From contig CAVOFV010000005.1 in assembly GCA_963695085.1 (NCBI GenBank), forward strand, positions 1 through 64,000: a stretch of DNA of 64,000 nt, in the 5' to 3' direction. A program made the translations under genes and the position numbers. The DNA comes from SG8-30 sp963695085. GTDB lineage: Bacteria > Pseudomonadota > Gammaproteobacteria > Steroidobacterales > Steroidobacteraceae. Below are positions 9,864 through 17,629 of the stretch, piece after piece. Below the pieces are notes generated by a model. The model saw only the letters and a program-made list of their open reading frames with translations, had not been told where the DNA came from and ran no database searches. Numbering within the stretch: the stretch's first letter is position 1; each line of letters opens with the position of its first letter.

Positions 9864-10259
9864 ATGAGCATGACTGATCCGATCGCCGACTTCCTGACCC
9901 GTATCCGCAACGGCCAGGCCGCGAACAAGGCTGAAATCAGCGTCGCGTCGTCGAAGGTGAAAGCGGCCATCGCCGCCGTCCTCAAGGCCGAGGGCTACAT
10001 TGCCGATTTTGCGGTCCGCGAAGCAGGCAACAAGGCGACGCTGGTGGTGGCGCTCAAGTACTACCAGGGGCGGCCGGTGATCGAGCGGATCGAGCGCGTG
10101 TCGCGACCGGGCCTGCGGAAGTACCGCGGCAAGGCCGAAATGCCCAAGGTGCTGGGCGGGCTGGGCGTCACCATCGTGTCGACGTCGCTGGGCGTGATGA
10201 CGGACCGCGAGGCGCGCCGCGCCGGCCAGGGCGGGGAAGTTCTCTGCGTGGTGGCCTGA
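9864..10259 (+). CDS. rpsH: 30S ribosomal protein S8
   Basis: 16S rRNA-binding protein, 131 residues, starting MSMTDPIADFLTRIRNGQA. In E. coli S8 represses the spc operon by binding the rplE region; whether that holds here was not tested. The C-terminus GVMTDREARRAGQGGEVLCVVA is typical. Confidence 0.98.
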   Translation: MSMTDPIADFLTRIRNGQAANKAEISVASSKVKAAIAAVLKAEGYIADFAVREAGNKATLVVALKYYQGRPVIERIERVSRPGLRKYRGKAEMPKVLGGLGVTIVSTSLGVMTDREARRAGQGGEVLCVVA

Positions 10260-10298
10260 CGGCCATCGATGAACGGGTAACCAGGGGTCATTCAGGTC

Positions 10299-10841
10299 AT
10301 GTCGCGAGTAGCCAAAATGCCGGTGGATCTGCCGCAGGGCGTCAGCGCAGCGATCGGCGCCAGCGAGATCACGGTCAAGGGAACGAAGGGTTCGCTGACC
10401 CTGCCGCTGGCGCGCGGGATTGGCGTGGCGCAGGACAAGCAGCAGTTGCTGGTGACCGTCAATGCGGGCAAGAAGAGCTCCGCGACGCTGGTCCCGGTGG
10501 CCGGCTCGACGCGTGCGCACCTCGCCAACATGGTGACGGGCGTGACCAAGGGCTTTGAGCGCAAGCTGGAACTCAACGGCGTCGGCTACCGCGCGTCGGT
10601 GCAGGGCAAGACCCTCAACCTGACACTCGGTTTTTCGCACCCGGTCAGCTATGCGGTCCCGGAAGGGGTGACGATCGAGACTCCGACCCAGACCGAAGTC
10701 GTCGTCAAGGGCATCGACCTGCAGAAGGTCGGCCAGGTCGCCGCGGAGATTCGCCGCTTCCGTCCGCCGGAGCCCTACAAGGGCAAGGGTGTGCGTTACG
10801 CCGGCGAGAAGATCGTGCTTAAGGAAGGCAAGAAGAAGTAA
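10299..10841 (+). CDS. rplF: 50S ribosomal protein L6
   Basis: Two-domain large-subunit protein near the factor-binding site. It has 180 residues beginning MSRVAKMPVDLP, which agrees with other L6 proteins and supports this start over the Met seven codons in. The PEPYKGKGVRYAGE C-terminal signature is present. Confidence 0.97.
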   Translation: MSRVAKMPVDLPQGVSAAIGASEITVKGTKGSLTLPLARGIGVAQDKQQLLVTVNAGKKSSATLVPVAGSTRAHLANMVTGVTKGFERKLELNGVGYRASVQGKTLNLTLGFSHPVSYAVPEGVTIETPTQTEVVVKGIDLQKVGQVAAEIRRFRPPEPYKGKGVRYAGEKIVLKEGKKK

Positions 10842-10846
10842 CCGTC

Positions 10847-11209
10847 ATGGCACAGCTCAGCAAGAAGGACAAGCGCCAGCGCCGCGCCGCCCGGGGACGG
10901 GCGAAGACCCGCGAAATCGGCCGGCCGCGCCTCACGGTGCACCGTACGCCGCAGCACATCTACGCGCAGGTCACGAGCCCGGACGGCGGGCGCGTGCTGG
11001 CGGTGGCTTCGACGGTCCAGGCAGAGGTCGTCAAGGGCCTCAAGGCGAAGAGCAACGTCGCTGCCGCCGCAGTCGTCGGCCGCGTGATCGCCGAGCGCGC
11101 GATTGCCGCCGGCATCAAGCAGGTGGCGTTCGACCGCTCCGGTTTCATGTACCACGGCCGCGTCAAGGCGCTGGCCGAGGCCGCCCGCGAGGCGGGCCTC
11201 GAGTTCTGA
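10847..11209 (+). CDS. rplR: 50S ribosomal protein L18
   Basis: 5S rRNA-binding protein, 120 residues. The conserved RLTVHRTPQHIYAQV and YHGRVKALAEAAREAGLEF ends are intact. It follows rplF by five bases. Confidence 0.97.
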   Translation: MAQLSKKDKRQRRAARGRAKTREIGRPRLTVHRTPQHIYAQVTSPDGGRVLAVASTVQAEVVKGLKAKSNVAAAAVVGRVIAERAIAAGIKQVAFDRSGFMYHGRVKALAEAAREAGLEF

Positions 11210-11224
11210 TCAGGGGTAATGGCA

Positions 11225-11731
11225 ATGGCACGAGTTGAAAGGGGCCCGGCGAGCGACGACCTGATGGAGAAACTGGTCTCCGTCAATCGCACCGCCAAGG
11301 TCGTGAAGGGTGGCCGGCAGTTCGGCTTCACGGCGCTGACCGTGGTCGGCGACGGCGCCGGTCGCGTCGGATTCGGCTACGGCAAGGCCCGCGAAGTGCC
11401 GCTTGCGATTGCCAAGGCAATGCAGGCGGCCCGCCGCAACATGGTCAGCGTCGCGCTGCGCAACGACACCCTGCACTACGCGGTGCAGGGCCGCCACGGC
11501 GCGACCCGCGTCTACATGCAGCCTGCGTCGGACGGCACGGGCGTCATCGCCGGCGGCGGCATGCGCGCCGTGTTCGAGTGCGCCGGCGTGCGCAACGTGC
11601 TGTCCAAGAGCTACGGCTCGCGCAATCCGATCAACGTCGTGCGCGCGGCGTTCAACGCTTTCAGCCGCATCACCGCGCCTGACGAGATCGCGGCCAAGCG
11701 CGGCAAGACGGTCGAAGAGATCCTGGGCTGA
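11225..11731 (+). CDS. rpsE: 30S ribosomal protein S5
   Basis: Decoding-fidelity protein at the mRNA entry site. Two in-frame ATGs lie at 11219 and 11225. AGGGG at 11212-11216 is two bases from the first and eight from the second, so 11225 is preferred, giving 168 residues. The RNA-binding double-stranded fold begins LMEKLVSVNRTAKVVKGGR, and GAGRVGFGYGKAREVP follows. Confidence 0.95.
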   Translation: MARVERGPASDDLMEKLVSVNRTAKVVKGGRQFGFTALTVVGDGAGRVGFGYGKAREVPLAIAKAMQAARRNMVSVALRNDTLHYAVQGRHGATRVYMQPASDGTGVIAGGGMRAVFECAGVRNVLSKSYGSRNPINVVRAAFNAFSRITAPDEIAAKRGKTVEEILG

Positions 11732-11734
11732 GTC

Positions 11735-11920
11735 ATGGCAAAGAAGCGACTGAAAGTGACCTTGAAGAGAGCCGTGAGCGGCCAGCTGAAGAACATCCAG
11801 GCGTCGGTGCGGGGCCTGGGTCTCAAACGCATCCGCGACGTGCGGGTGGTCGAGGACACGCCGGAAAACCGCGGCATGATCCGCGTGGCGCAGCACCTGC
11901 TCGTCGTCGAGCAGGCCTGA
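11735..11920 (+). CDS. rpmD: 50S ribosomal protein L30
   Basis: Small large-subunit protein of 61 residues with the short bacterial form of the L30/L7 fold (KVTLKRAVSGQLKN and RVVEDTPENRGMI). It starts three bases after the rpsE stop. Confidence 0.95.
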   Translation: MAKKRLKVTLKRAVSGQLKNIQASVRGLGLKRIRDVRVVEDTPENRGMIRVAQHLLVVEQA

Positions 11921-11931
11921 GGAGCAGGACG

Positions 11932-12384
11932 ATGCGACTGAACGAATTGAAGCCCGGGCCGGGCAGCAAGAAGACCAAGCTGCGGGTCGGGCGTGGCGCG
12001 TCGGCCGGCCAGGGCAAGACCTGCGGCCGCGGCGGCAAGGGCCAGAAGGCCCGCAAGGGCGGCTACCACAAGGTCGGTTTCGAGGGCGGCCAGACGACGC
12101 TGTACCGGCGCCTGCCGAAGGTCGGCTTCCGCTCGGCCATGAAGCGCACGCGCGCCGAGGTCACGCTGATCGACCTGCTGAAGATCAAGGCCGACGTCAT
12201 CGACCTCGCGGCGTTGAAGGCGGCTAGCGTGGTGCCGGCGGAGACCGAGCGGGCCCGCATCATCCTGTCCGGCAAGATCGCACGCGCCGTCACGGTGCGC
12301 GGCCCGCAGGTGGTCGCGACCAAGGGTGCACGCGCTGCGATCGAGGCAGCCGGCGGCAAGATCGAGGACGGTGCCGCGGCCTGA
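11932..12384 (+). CDS. rplO: 50S ribosomal protein L15
   Basis: Late-assembly large-subunit protein of 150 residues. The glycine- and lysine-rich N-terminal extension (GRGASAGQGKTCGRGGKGQKAR) threads into 23S rRNA in known structures. It is followed after 31 bp by secY. Confidence 0.97.
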   Translation: MRLNELKPGPGSKKTKLRVGRGASAGQGKTCGRGGKGQKARKGGYHKVGFEGGQTTLYRRLPKVGFRSAMKRTRAEVTLIDLLKIKADVIDLAALKAASVVPAETERARIILSGKIARAVTVRGPQVVATKGARAAIEAAGGKIEDGAAA

Positions 12385-12415
12385 CCGGCCACGGACTGCA
12401 GCAAAGGACACCCAA

Positions 12416-13768
12416 GTGGCTACCCCGGCAATGAATCCGGCACTCGCGCTCGGAGAGGCAACGCGCTTCACCGAGATGCGGCATCGCCTGCTGTTCCTGC
12501 TCGGGGCGCTGGTCGTCTACCGGATCGGCACCTTCATACCGGTGCCGGGCATCGACATTGCGGCCATGGCACGTTTGTTCGACCAGCAGGAAGGGACGAT
12601 CCTCGGCCTGTTCAACATGTTCTCCGGCGGCGCGCTGTCGCGCCTGTCCATCTTCGCGATGGGCGTGATGCCGTACATCTCGGCGTCGATCATCATCCAG
12701 ATGATGGCGGTGGTCGTGCCGACCATGGCGGCCATCAAGAAGGAAGGCGAGGCCGGGCGGCGCAAGCTGACACAGTGGACGCGCTACTTCACCTTCGCGC
12801 TGGCGATGTTCCAGGGATTTGCCGCGGCCTCGGCGTTCCAGAGCCAGGGCGTGGCGCTCAACCCGGGCTTCCAGTTCGTGGCGATCGGCACGGTGACGCT
12901 GACCGCCGGCACCATGTTCCTGATGTGGCTCGGCGAGCAGATGACCGAACGCGGCGTCGGCAACGGCATTTCGATGCTGATCCTCGCCGGCATCGTCGCG
13001 GCGCTGCCGTCGGCCATCGGCGGCACGCTCGAGCAGGTGCGGGCGGGCGAGCTGAACCCGGCGCTGGCCATCCTGTTGCTGCTGGTGGTCAGCGCGGTCA
13101 CGGCCTTCGTGGTGTTCGTCGAGCGCGCGCAGCGCCGCATTCCGGTCAACTATGCGAAGCGCCAGGTGGGGCGGCGCATGTACGCGGGGCAGACCAGCCA
13201 CCTGCCGTTCAAGATGAACATGTCGGGCGTGATCCCGCCGATCTTCGCCTCGTCGCTGCTGCTGTTCCCGGCGACGCTGGCCAGCTTCTTCGCCAGCTCG
13301 GCCGCCGAGGGCGGCTGGCAGGTGCTGCTGCAGAACGCAGCCGCGGCGCTCGGCTACGGGCAACCTCTGCACATGCTGCTGTACGCCGGCCTGATCATCT
13401 TCTTCTGCTTCTTCTACACGGCGCTGGTCTTCAATTCGCGCGAGACGGCGGAGAACCTGAAGAAGGGCGGCGCCTTCATCCCGGGCATCCGCCCGGGCCA
13501 GCAGACGGCGGAGTACATCGACAAGGTGCTGACGCGGCTGACCGTGTGGGGCGCCATCTACGTCACGGCCGTGTGCCTGTTGCCGGAATTGCTGATGGCT
13601 TACGGGCGCGTGCCGTTCTACTTCGGCGGCACGTCGCTGCTGATCCTCGTGGTCGTCGCGATGGACTTCATGGCGCAACTGCAGGCGCACATGATGTCGC
13701 ACCAGTACGAGGGGCTGATGAAGAAGGCCAACCTGCGCGGCTACGGCCGTTCGGGCGGGCCTCGCTGA
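12416..13768 (+). CDS. secY: Protein translocase subunit SecY
   Basis: Central pore of the Sec translocon in the inner membrane; partners SecE and SecG are not in this window. The GTG start at 12416 gives 450 residues and is chosen because AAAGGA (12403-12408) lies seven bases upstream; an ATG at 12431 would lack a ribosome-binding site. About ten hydrophobic segments are visible. FIPVPGID marks the first periplasmic region and FNMFSGGALSRLSIFAMGVMP the plug and TM2 region. Location between rplO and rpmJ is standard. Confidence 0.96.
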   Translation: MATPAMNPALALGEATRFTEMRHRLLFLLGALVVYRIGTFIPVPGIDIAAMARLFDQQEGTILGLFNMFSGGALSRLSIFAMGVMPYISASIIIQMMAVVVPTMAAIKKEGEAGRRKLTQWTRYFTFALAMFQGFAAASAFQSQGVALNPGFQFVAIGTVTLTAGTMFLMWLGEQMTERGVGNGISMLILAGIVAALPSAIGGTLEQVRAGELNPALAILLLLVVSAVTAFVVFVERAQRRIPVNYAKRQVGRRMYAGQTSHLPFKMNMSGVIPPIFASSLLLFPATLASFFASSAAEGGWQVLLQNAAAALGYGQPLHMLLYAGLIIFFCFFYTALVFNSRETAENLKKGGAFIPGIRPGQQTAEYIDKVLTRLTVWGAIYVTAVCLLPELLMAYGRVPFYFGGTSLLILVVVAMDFMAQLQAHMMSHQYEGLMKKANLRGYGRSGGPR

Positions 13769-13802
13769 GGGGCGGCCGGCGGCCGTCCCGGGGAGTGGAG
13801 AG

Positions 13803-13919
13803 ATGAAAGTACGTCCTTCGGTCAAGAAGATCTGCAAGAACTGCAAGATCGTGCGGCGCAAGGGCGTCGTGCGGGTGATCTGCACGTCGGATCCCCGGCA
13901 CAAGCAGCGCCAGGGCTGA
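13803..13919 (+). CDS. rpmJ: 50S ribosomal protein L36 (zinc-binding form)
   Basis: Small 38-residue protein starting MKVRPSVKKICKNC. The zinc ligands C11, C14, C27 and H33 are all present, so this is the zinc-dependent form. GGGGAGTGGAG just upstream is the ribosome-binding region. It lies 34 bp after secY. Confidence 0.95.
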   Translation: MKVRPSVKKICKNCKIVRRKGVVRVICTSDPRHKQRQG

Positions 13920-13924
13920 CGTCA

Positions 13925-13953
13925 TTGAGGCAAGGGTTTCATTCACGTATACT
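13925..13953 (+). promoter_or_regulatory. Candidate sigma-70 promoter of the alpha operon
   Basis: TTGAGG (13925-13930), a 17 bp spacer, then TATACT (13948-13953). This is the best consensus match in the ribosomal supercluster (four of six and five of six). It sits between rpmJ and rpsM, where the E. coli alpha operon begins. A start near 13960 would leave a leader of about 27 bases. Confidence 0.55.
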
Positions 13954-13986
13954 GCCGTGTTTTCCGCGGCTTAGGGGTCGGTAGCC

Positions 13987-14367
13987 ATGGCGCGTATCGC
14001 CGGCATCAACATCCCGGTGAACAAGCACATCGTCATCGGGCTCACGCAAATCTACGGGATCGGGCGGCCGGCGGCCGGCGCGATCTGCGCAGCCGCGGGA
14101 GTCGAACCGTCAACCAAGGTCCGGGACCTGACCGAGGCCGAGGTGAATTCGCTGCGCGCAGCGGTCGCGCGGCTGGCGGTGGAGGGCGATCTGCGCCGCG
14201 AGAATGCGATGAGCATCAAGCGGCTCATGGACCTCGGTTGTTACCGGGGGATCCGTCACCGCAAGGGCCTGCCTTCGCGCGGCCAGCGGACGCGCACCAA
14301 CGCGCGCACCCGCAAGGGCCCGCGTCGCGCGGCGGTGAAGACGCACGCTCCGGTCGGCAAGCGCTGA
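13987..14367 (+). CDS. rpsM: 30S ribosomal protein S13
   Basis: 30S head protein contacting P-site tRNA and bridging to the 50S subunit. It has 126 residues, beginning MARIAGINIPVNKH. The helix-two-turn-helix motif and the basic tail GLPSRGQRTRTNARTRKGPR are present. It is probably the first gene of a separately transcribed alpha operon. Confidence 0.97.
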   Translation: MARIAGINIPVNKHIVIGLTQIYGIGRPAAGAICAAAGVEPSTKVRDLTEAEVNSLRAAVARLAVEGDLRRENAMSIKRLMDLGCYRGIRHRKGLPSRGQRTRTNARTRKGPRRAAVKTHAPVGKR

Positions 14368-14413
14368 TCGGCCGGCGGATCGCTGACAAGACTGTTACTG
14401 GACATCAACGAAT

Positions 14414-14818
14414 ATGGCTGACAAGCAGGCAGGGTCTGCCGCTGGCAAGACCCGCAAGAAGTCGAAGCGTCAGGTGTCGGACGGCATCGCGCACGTCCAC
14501 GCTTCCTTCAACAACACGATCATCACGATCACGGATCGTCAGGGCAACACGCTGTCCTGGGCGACGTCCGGCGGCTCGGGTTTCCGCGGCTCGCGCAAGA
14601 GCACGCCATTCGCCGCGCAGGTCGCGGCCGAGAAGGCCGGCACCGCGGCGCAGGACTACGGCCTGAAGACGGTCGAAGTCCGGGTCCGGGGCCCCGGCCC
14701 CGGGCGCGAGTCGGCGGTGCGCGCGCTGAACGCCTGCGGGCTCAAGGTGACGAACATCGAGGACGTCACGCCGATTCCGCACAACGGTTGCCGCCCGCCC
14801 AAGAAGCGGCGCGTCTGA
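14414..14818 (+). CDS. rpsK: 30S ribosomal protein S11
   Basis: 30S platform protein of 134 residues. The signature GPGPGRESAVRALNACGLKV and the C-terminal PHNGCRPPKKRRV are intact. It lies 46 bp after rpsM. Confidence 0.98.
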   Translation: MADKQAGSAAGKTRKKSKRQVSDGIAHVHASFNNTIITITDRQGNTLSWATSGGSGFRGSRKSTPFAAQVAAEKAGTAAQDYGLKTVEVRVRGPGPGRESAVRALNACGLKVTNIEDVTPIPHNGCRPPKKRRV

Positions 14819-14837
14819 AGGAAAGGGTCTAACAATC

Positions 14838-15461
14838 ATGGCGAGATATCTTGGTCCCACGTGCAAGCTCGCGCGCCGCGAAGGCACGGACCTGTTCCTC
14901 AAGAGCGCGGTCAAGCCGCTCGAGAGCAAGTGCAAGCTGGAGGTGCCGCCGGGCGGCATCAAGGGCGATCGCCGCACGCGCCTGTCGAACTACGGTGTGC
15001 AGCTGCGCGAAAAGCAGAAGCTGCGCCGCATGTACGGCGTGCTCGAGCGCCAGTTCCGCAACTACTACACGAAGGCCGCCGGGCGGCCCGGCTCGACCGG
15101 CGAGAACCTGCTGCACTACCTGGAAGCCAGGCTGGACAACGTCGTCTATCGCATGGGTTTCGCGTCCACGCGCGCCGAGGCGCGTCAGCTGGTCAGCCAC
15201 AAGGCGGTGACCGTGAACGGCCAGTCGGTCAACGTGCCGTCCTACCAGTGCAAGGCCGGCGAGGTGATCGCGGTGCGCGACAAGTCCCAGAAGCAGCTGC
15301 GGGTGGCCGCGGCGCTGGCGATCGCTACGCAGGTCGGCCTGCCGGACTGGGTCGAGGTCGACGAGAAGAAGTTGTCCGGTCTGCTGAAGTCGCTGCCTGA
15401 CCGCGACCAGATCCTGCCGGACATCAACGAAAACCTCGTCGTCGAACTATATTCGAAGTAA
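14838..15461 (+). CDS. rpsD: 30S ribosomal protein S4
   Basis: Primary 16S rRNA-binding assembly protein of 207 residues. It has an S4 RNA-binding domain in the second half (ARLDNVVYRMGFASTRAEAR). In E. coli S4 is the translational repressor of the alpha operon. It ends 13 bases before rpoA. Confidence 0.98.
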   Translation: MARYLGPTCKLARREGTDLFLKSAVKPLESKCKLEVPPGGIKGDRRTRLSNYGVQLREKQKLRRMYGVLERQFRNYYTKAAGRPGSTGENLLHYLEARLDNVVYRMGFASTRAEARQLVSHKAVTVNGQSVNVPSYQCKAGEVIAVRDKSQKQLRVAAALAIATQVGLPDWVEVDEKKLSGLLKSLPDRDQILPDINENLVVELYSK

Positions 15462-15474
15462 TCGGGTGACCGCC

Positions 15475-16479
15475 ATGCAGGGAAGTGCCGCTGAATTCTT
15501 GAAGCCCCGGTCGGTGAAGGTCACCGCGACCGCGCCGCGCCAGGCGCGCATCGTGATCGAGCCGTTCGAGCGCGGCTTTGGCCATACGCTCGGCAACGCG
15601 CTCAGGCGCGTACTGCTGTCGTCGATGTCGGGTTGTGCCGTCACCGAGGTCGAAATCGACGGGGTGCTACACGAGTACACCAGCATCGAGGGAGTGCAGG
15701 AAGACGTGGTCGACGTCCTGCTCAACCTGAAGGGCATTGCGATCAAGATGCACGCGCGCAACGAGACGGAGTTGCGGTTGCACAAGAAGGGACCGGGACC
15801 GGTGACCGCCGGCGACATCCAGGCCGATCACGACATCGAGATCGTCAATCCGGAGCTGGTGATCGCGACGCTGACCAAGGCGATGGACCTGAACATGACG
15901 CTCAAGATCGAGCGCGGCCGCGGCTACCGTCCCGCGACCCAACGCATGGAGTTCGAGGAGCAGAGCCGGCCGATCGGCCGCTTGCAGCTGGACGCGTCCT
16001 TCTCGCCCGTCCGCCGCGTCACCTATGGCGTGGAGGCTGCGCGCGTCGAGCAGCGCACCGACCTCGACAAGCTGATCATCGACATCGAGACCAACGGCAC
16101 GATCGACCCGGAAGAGGCGATCCGCCGGGCCGGCGGCATCCTCAAGGAACAGCTGACGGTGTTCGTCGAACTCGAGGGCCAGGGCGAGCCGAGCGGCCTG
16201 TCGGCCGGCCCGCTGCCGGATCCGCTGCTGCTGCGCCCCGTGGACGAACTGGAACTGACGGTCCGCAGCGCCAACTGCCTGAAGGCGGAGAACATCCACT
16301 ACATCGGCGACCTGGTGCAGCGCACCGAGGTCGAGCTCCTCAGGACCCCCAACCTCGGCAAGAAGTCGCTGACCGAGATCAAGGAGGTCCTGGAGAACCA
16401 CGGGCTGACGCTCGGCATGCGCATCGAGGGCTGGCCGCCGGCCAGCCTGCGGCGCGACGACGAACTGAAGTCGGCCTGA
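15475..16479 (+). CDS. rpoA: RNA polymerase alpha subunit
   Basis: Alpha subunit needed for polymerase assembly and activator contact. The ATG at 15475 gives 334 residues starting MQGSAAEFLKPR, like the E. coli protein; a GTG nine bases upstream is not preferred. The N-terminal domain contains ERGFGHTLGNALRRVLLSSM. The C-terminal domain has LRPVDELELTVRSANCLK and TPNLGKKSLTEIKEVL, the helices that contact UP elements. Confidence 0.98.
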   Translation: MQGSAAEFLKPRSVKVTATAPRQARIVIEPFERGFGHTLGNALRRVLLSSMSGCAVTEVEIDGVLHEYTSIEGVQEDVVDVLLNLKGIAIKMHARNETELRLHKKGPGPVTAGDIQADHDIEIVNPELVIATLTKAMDLNMTLKIERGRGYRPATQRMEFEEQSRPIGRLQLDASFSPVRRVTYGVEAARVEQRTDLDKLIIDIETNGTIDPEEAIRRAGGILKEQLTVFVELEGQGEPSGLSAGPLPDPLLLRPVDELELTVRSANCLKAENIHYIGDLVQRTEVELLRTPNLGKKSLTEIKEVLENHGLTLGMRIEGWPPASLRRDDELKSA

Positions 16480-16505
16480 CCTGAAGAGCCGAGGGAAGAA
16501 AGACC

Positions 16506-17033
16506 ATGCGCCACCAACTGTCCGGTCGCCAGCTGTCACGCGACAGCGCGCACCGCAAGGCGCTGATGCGCAACATGGCCGCTGCATTGCTGCGGCACGA
16601 AACGATCCGCACGACGCTGCCGAAGGCGAAGGAACTGCGCCGGGTCGTCGAGCCGCTCATCACGCTCGGCAAGACCGACAGCATCGCGGGACGGCGGCGC
16701 GCGTTTGCGCAGCTGCGCGACGACGAGGTCGTTGCCAAGCTGTTCGAGGACATCGGGCCGCGCTGCCGCGCGCGCGCCGGCGGCTACACCCGCATCCTGA
16801 AGATGGAAGCCCGGCCGGGCGATTCGGCGCCGATGGCGCTCATGCAGCTGGTCGACAAGGCCGGCGGCGAAGTGCCCCCGCCGAAGGAACCCGTCAAGAA
16901 GGCGCGCAAGGCCAAGCCAGCACCCGCCAGCAAGGCGCCGGCCAAGCCCAAGAAGGCCGCGAAGGCCGCGAAGGCTGACGGCGACAAGACGAAGAAGCCC
17001 GCAAAGAAGACACGCAAGAAAGCCGCGGGCTGA
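16506..17033 (+). CDS. rplQ: 50S ribosomal protein L17 with long basic tail
   Basis: Large-subunit protein near the tunnel exit. The first roughly 120 residues are ordinary L17 (RHQLSGRQLSRDSAHRKALMRNM). From about residue 120 the protein continues with a lysine-, alanine- and proline-rich tail to residue 175, so it is nearly 50 residues longer than E. coli L17. The tail is low-complexity and probably disordered; its role is unknown. This is the last gene before the supercluster terminator. Confidence 0.96.
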   Translation: MRHQLSGRQLSRDSAHRKALMRNMAAALLRHETIRTTLPKAKELRRVVEPLITLGKTDSIAGRRRAFAQLRDDEVVAKLFEDIGPRCRARAGGYTRILKMEARPGDSAPMALMQLVDKAGGEVPPPKEPVKKARKAKPAPASKAPAKPKKAAKAAKADGDKTKKPAKKTRKKAAG

Positions 17034-17086
17034 CGATTTCCACCCATGCAAGGCTGCCTGGCAGCCTTCTTGGTCGCCAGTGGAAG

Positions 17087-17115
17087 GGCCGGGGATGAAA
17101 CCCCGGCCTTTTTTT
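17087..17115 (+). terminator. Intrinsic terminator of the ribosomal cluster
   Basis: Perfect eight-base stem GGCCGGGG (17087-17094) and CCCCGGCC (17101-17108) around an ATGAAA loop, followed by seven T residues. It lies 53 bp after rplQ and ends the S10-spc-alpha transcription unit. Confidence 0.88.
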
Positions 17116-17224
17116 GTCCGCCACTGGCCTGCGGCTTCCCGGCAGGCACGAATTGCTATACGTTAAGCAGTTGTATCGCACCCCAGTGGCACCCCGCCCA
17201 ATCGTCCATAACAAGGGAATACCC

Positions 17225-17608
17225 ATGAGCATGCTTTCGGAATTCAAGGACTTTGCGATGAAGGGCAATGTCGTCGACATGGCGGTCGGCGTCGTGATCG
17301 GCATTGCATTCGGCAAGATCGTGACCGCGCTGGTCGGCTCGATCATCATGCCGGTCGTCGGCGCCCTGACCGGCGGCGTGGACTTCTCGCAGATGGCCGT
17401 CAACATGGGCACCGAGGCGACGCCCGTGCTGATCAAGTACGGCGAGTTCATCCAGGCCACCGTCGATTTCCTGATCGTCGCGGCCGTGATCTTCCTGGCG
17501 GTGAAGGGCATCAGCAAGATGAAGAAGCCGCCGGCGCCCGCCGCCGCGGCGCCCCCGCCGAAGCAGGAAGTCCTGCTGACAGAGATTCGTGACCTGCTGA
17601 GGAAGTGA
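17225..17608 (+). CDS. mscL: Large-conductance mechanosensitive channel
   Basis: Inner-membrane safety valve that opens under hypo-osmotic shock. The ATG at 17225, preceded by AAGGGA, gives 127 residues beginning MSMLSEFKDFAMKGNVVDMAVGV. TM1 and TM2 are clear, and the C-terminal cytoplasmic helix ends with EVLLTEIRDLLRK. The preceding 110 bases hold no convincing promoter. Confidence 0.96.
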   Translation: MSMLSEFKDFAMKGNVVDMAVGVVIGIAFGKIVTALVGSIIMPVVGALTGGVDFSQMAVNMGTEATPVLIKYGEFIQATVDFLIVAAVIFLAVKGISKMKKPPAPAAAAPPPKQEVLLTEIRDLLRK

Positions 17609-17629
17609 CTGCGGTGGGGTCGGATCCCG

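Noticed and set aside
12290..13903. Open frame of 537 codons opposite secY.
   Set aside because: Composition is dominated by Arg, His and Gln, as expected for the antisense of a GC-rich membrane-protein gene.
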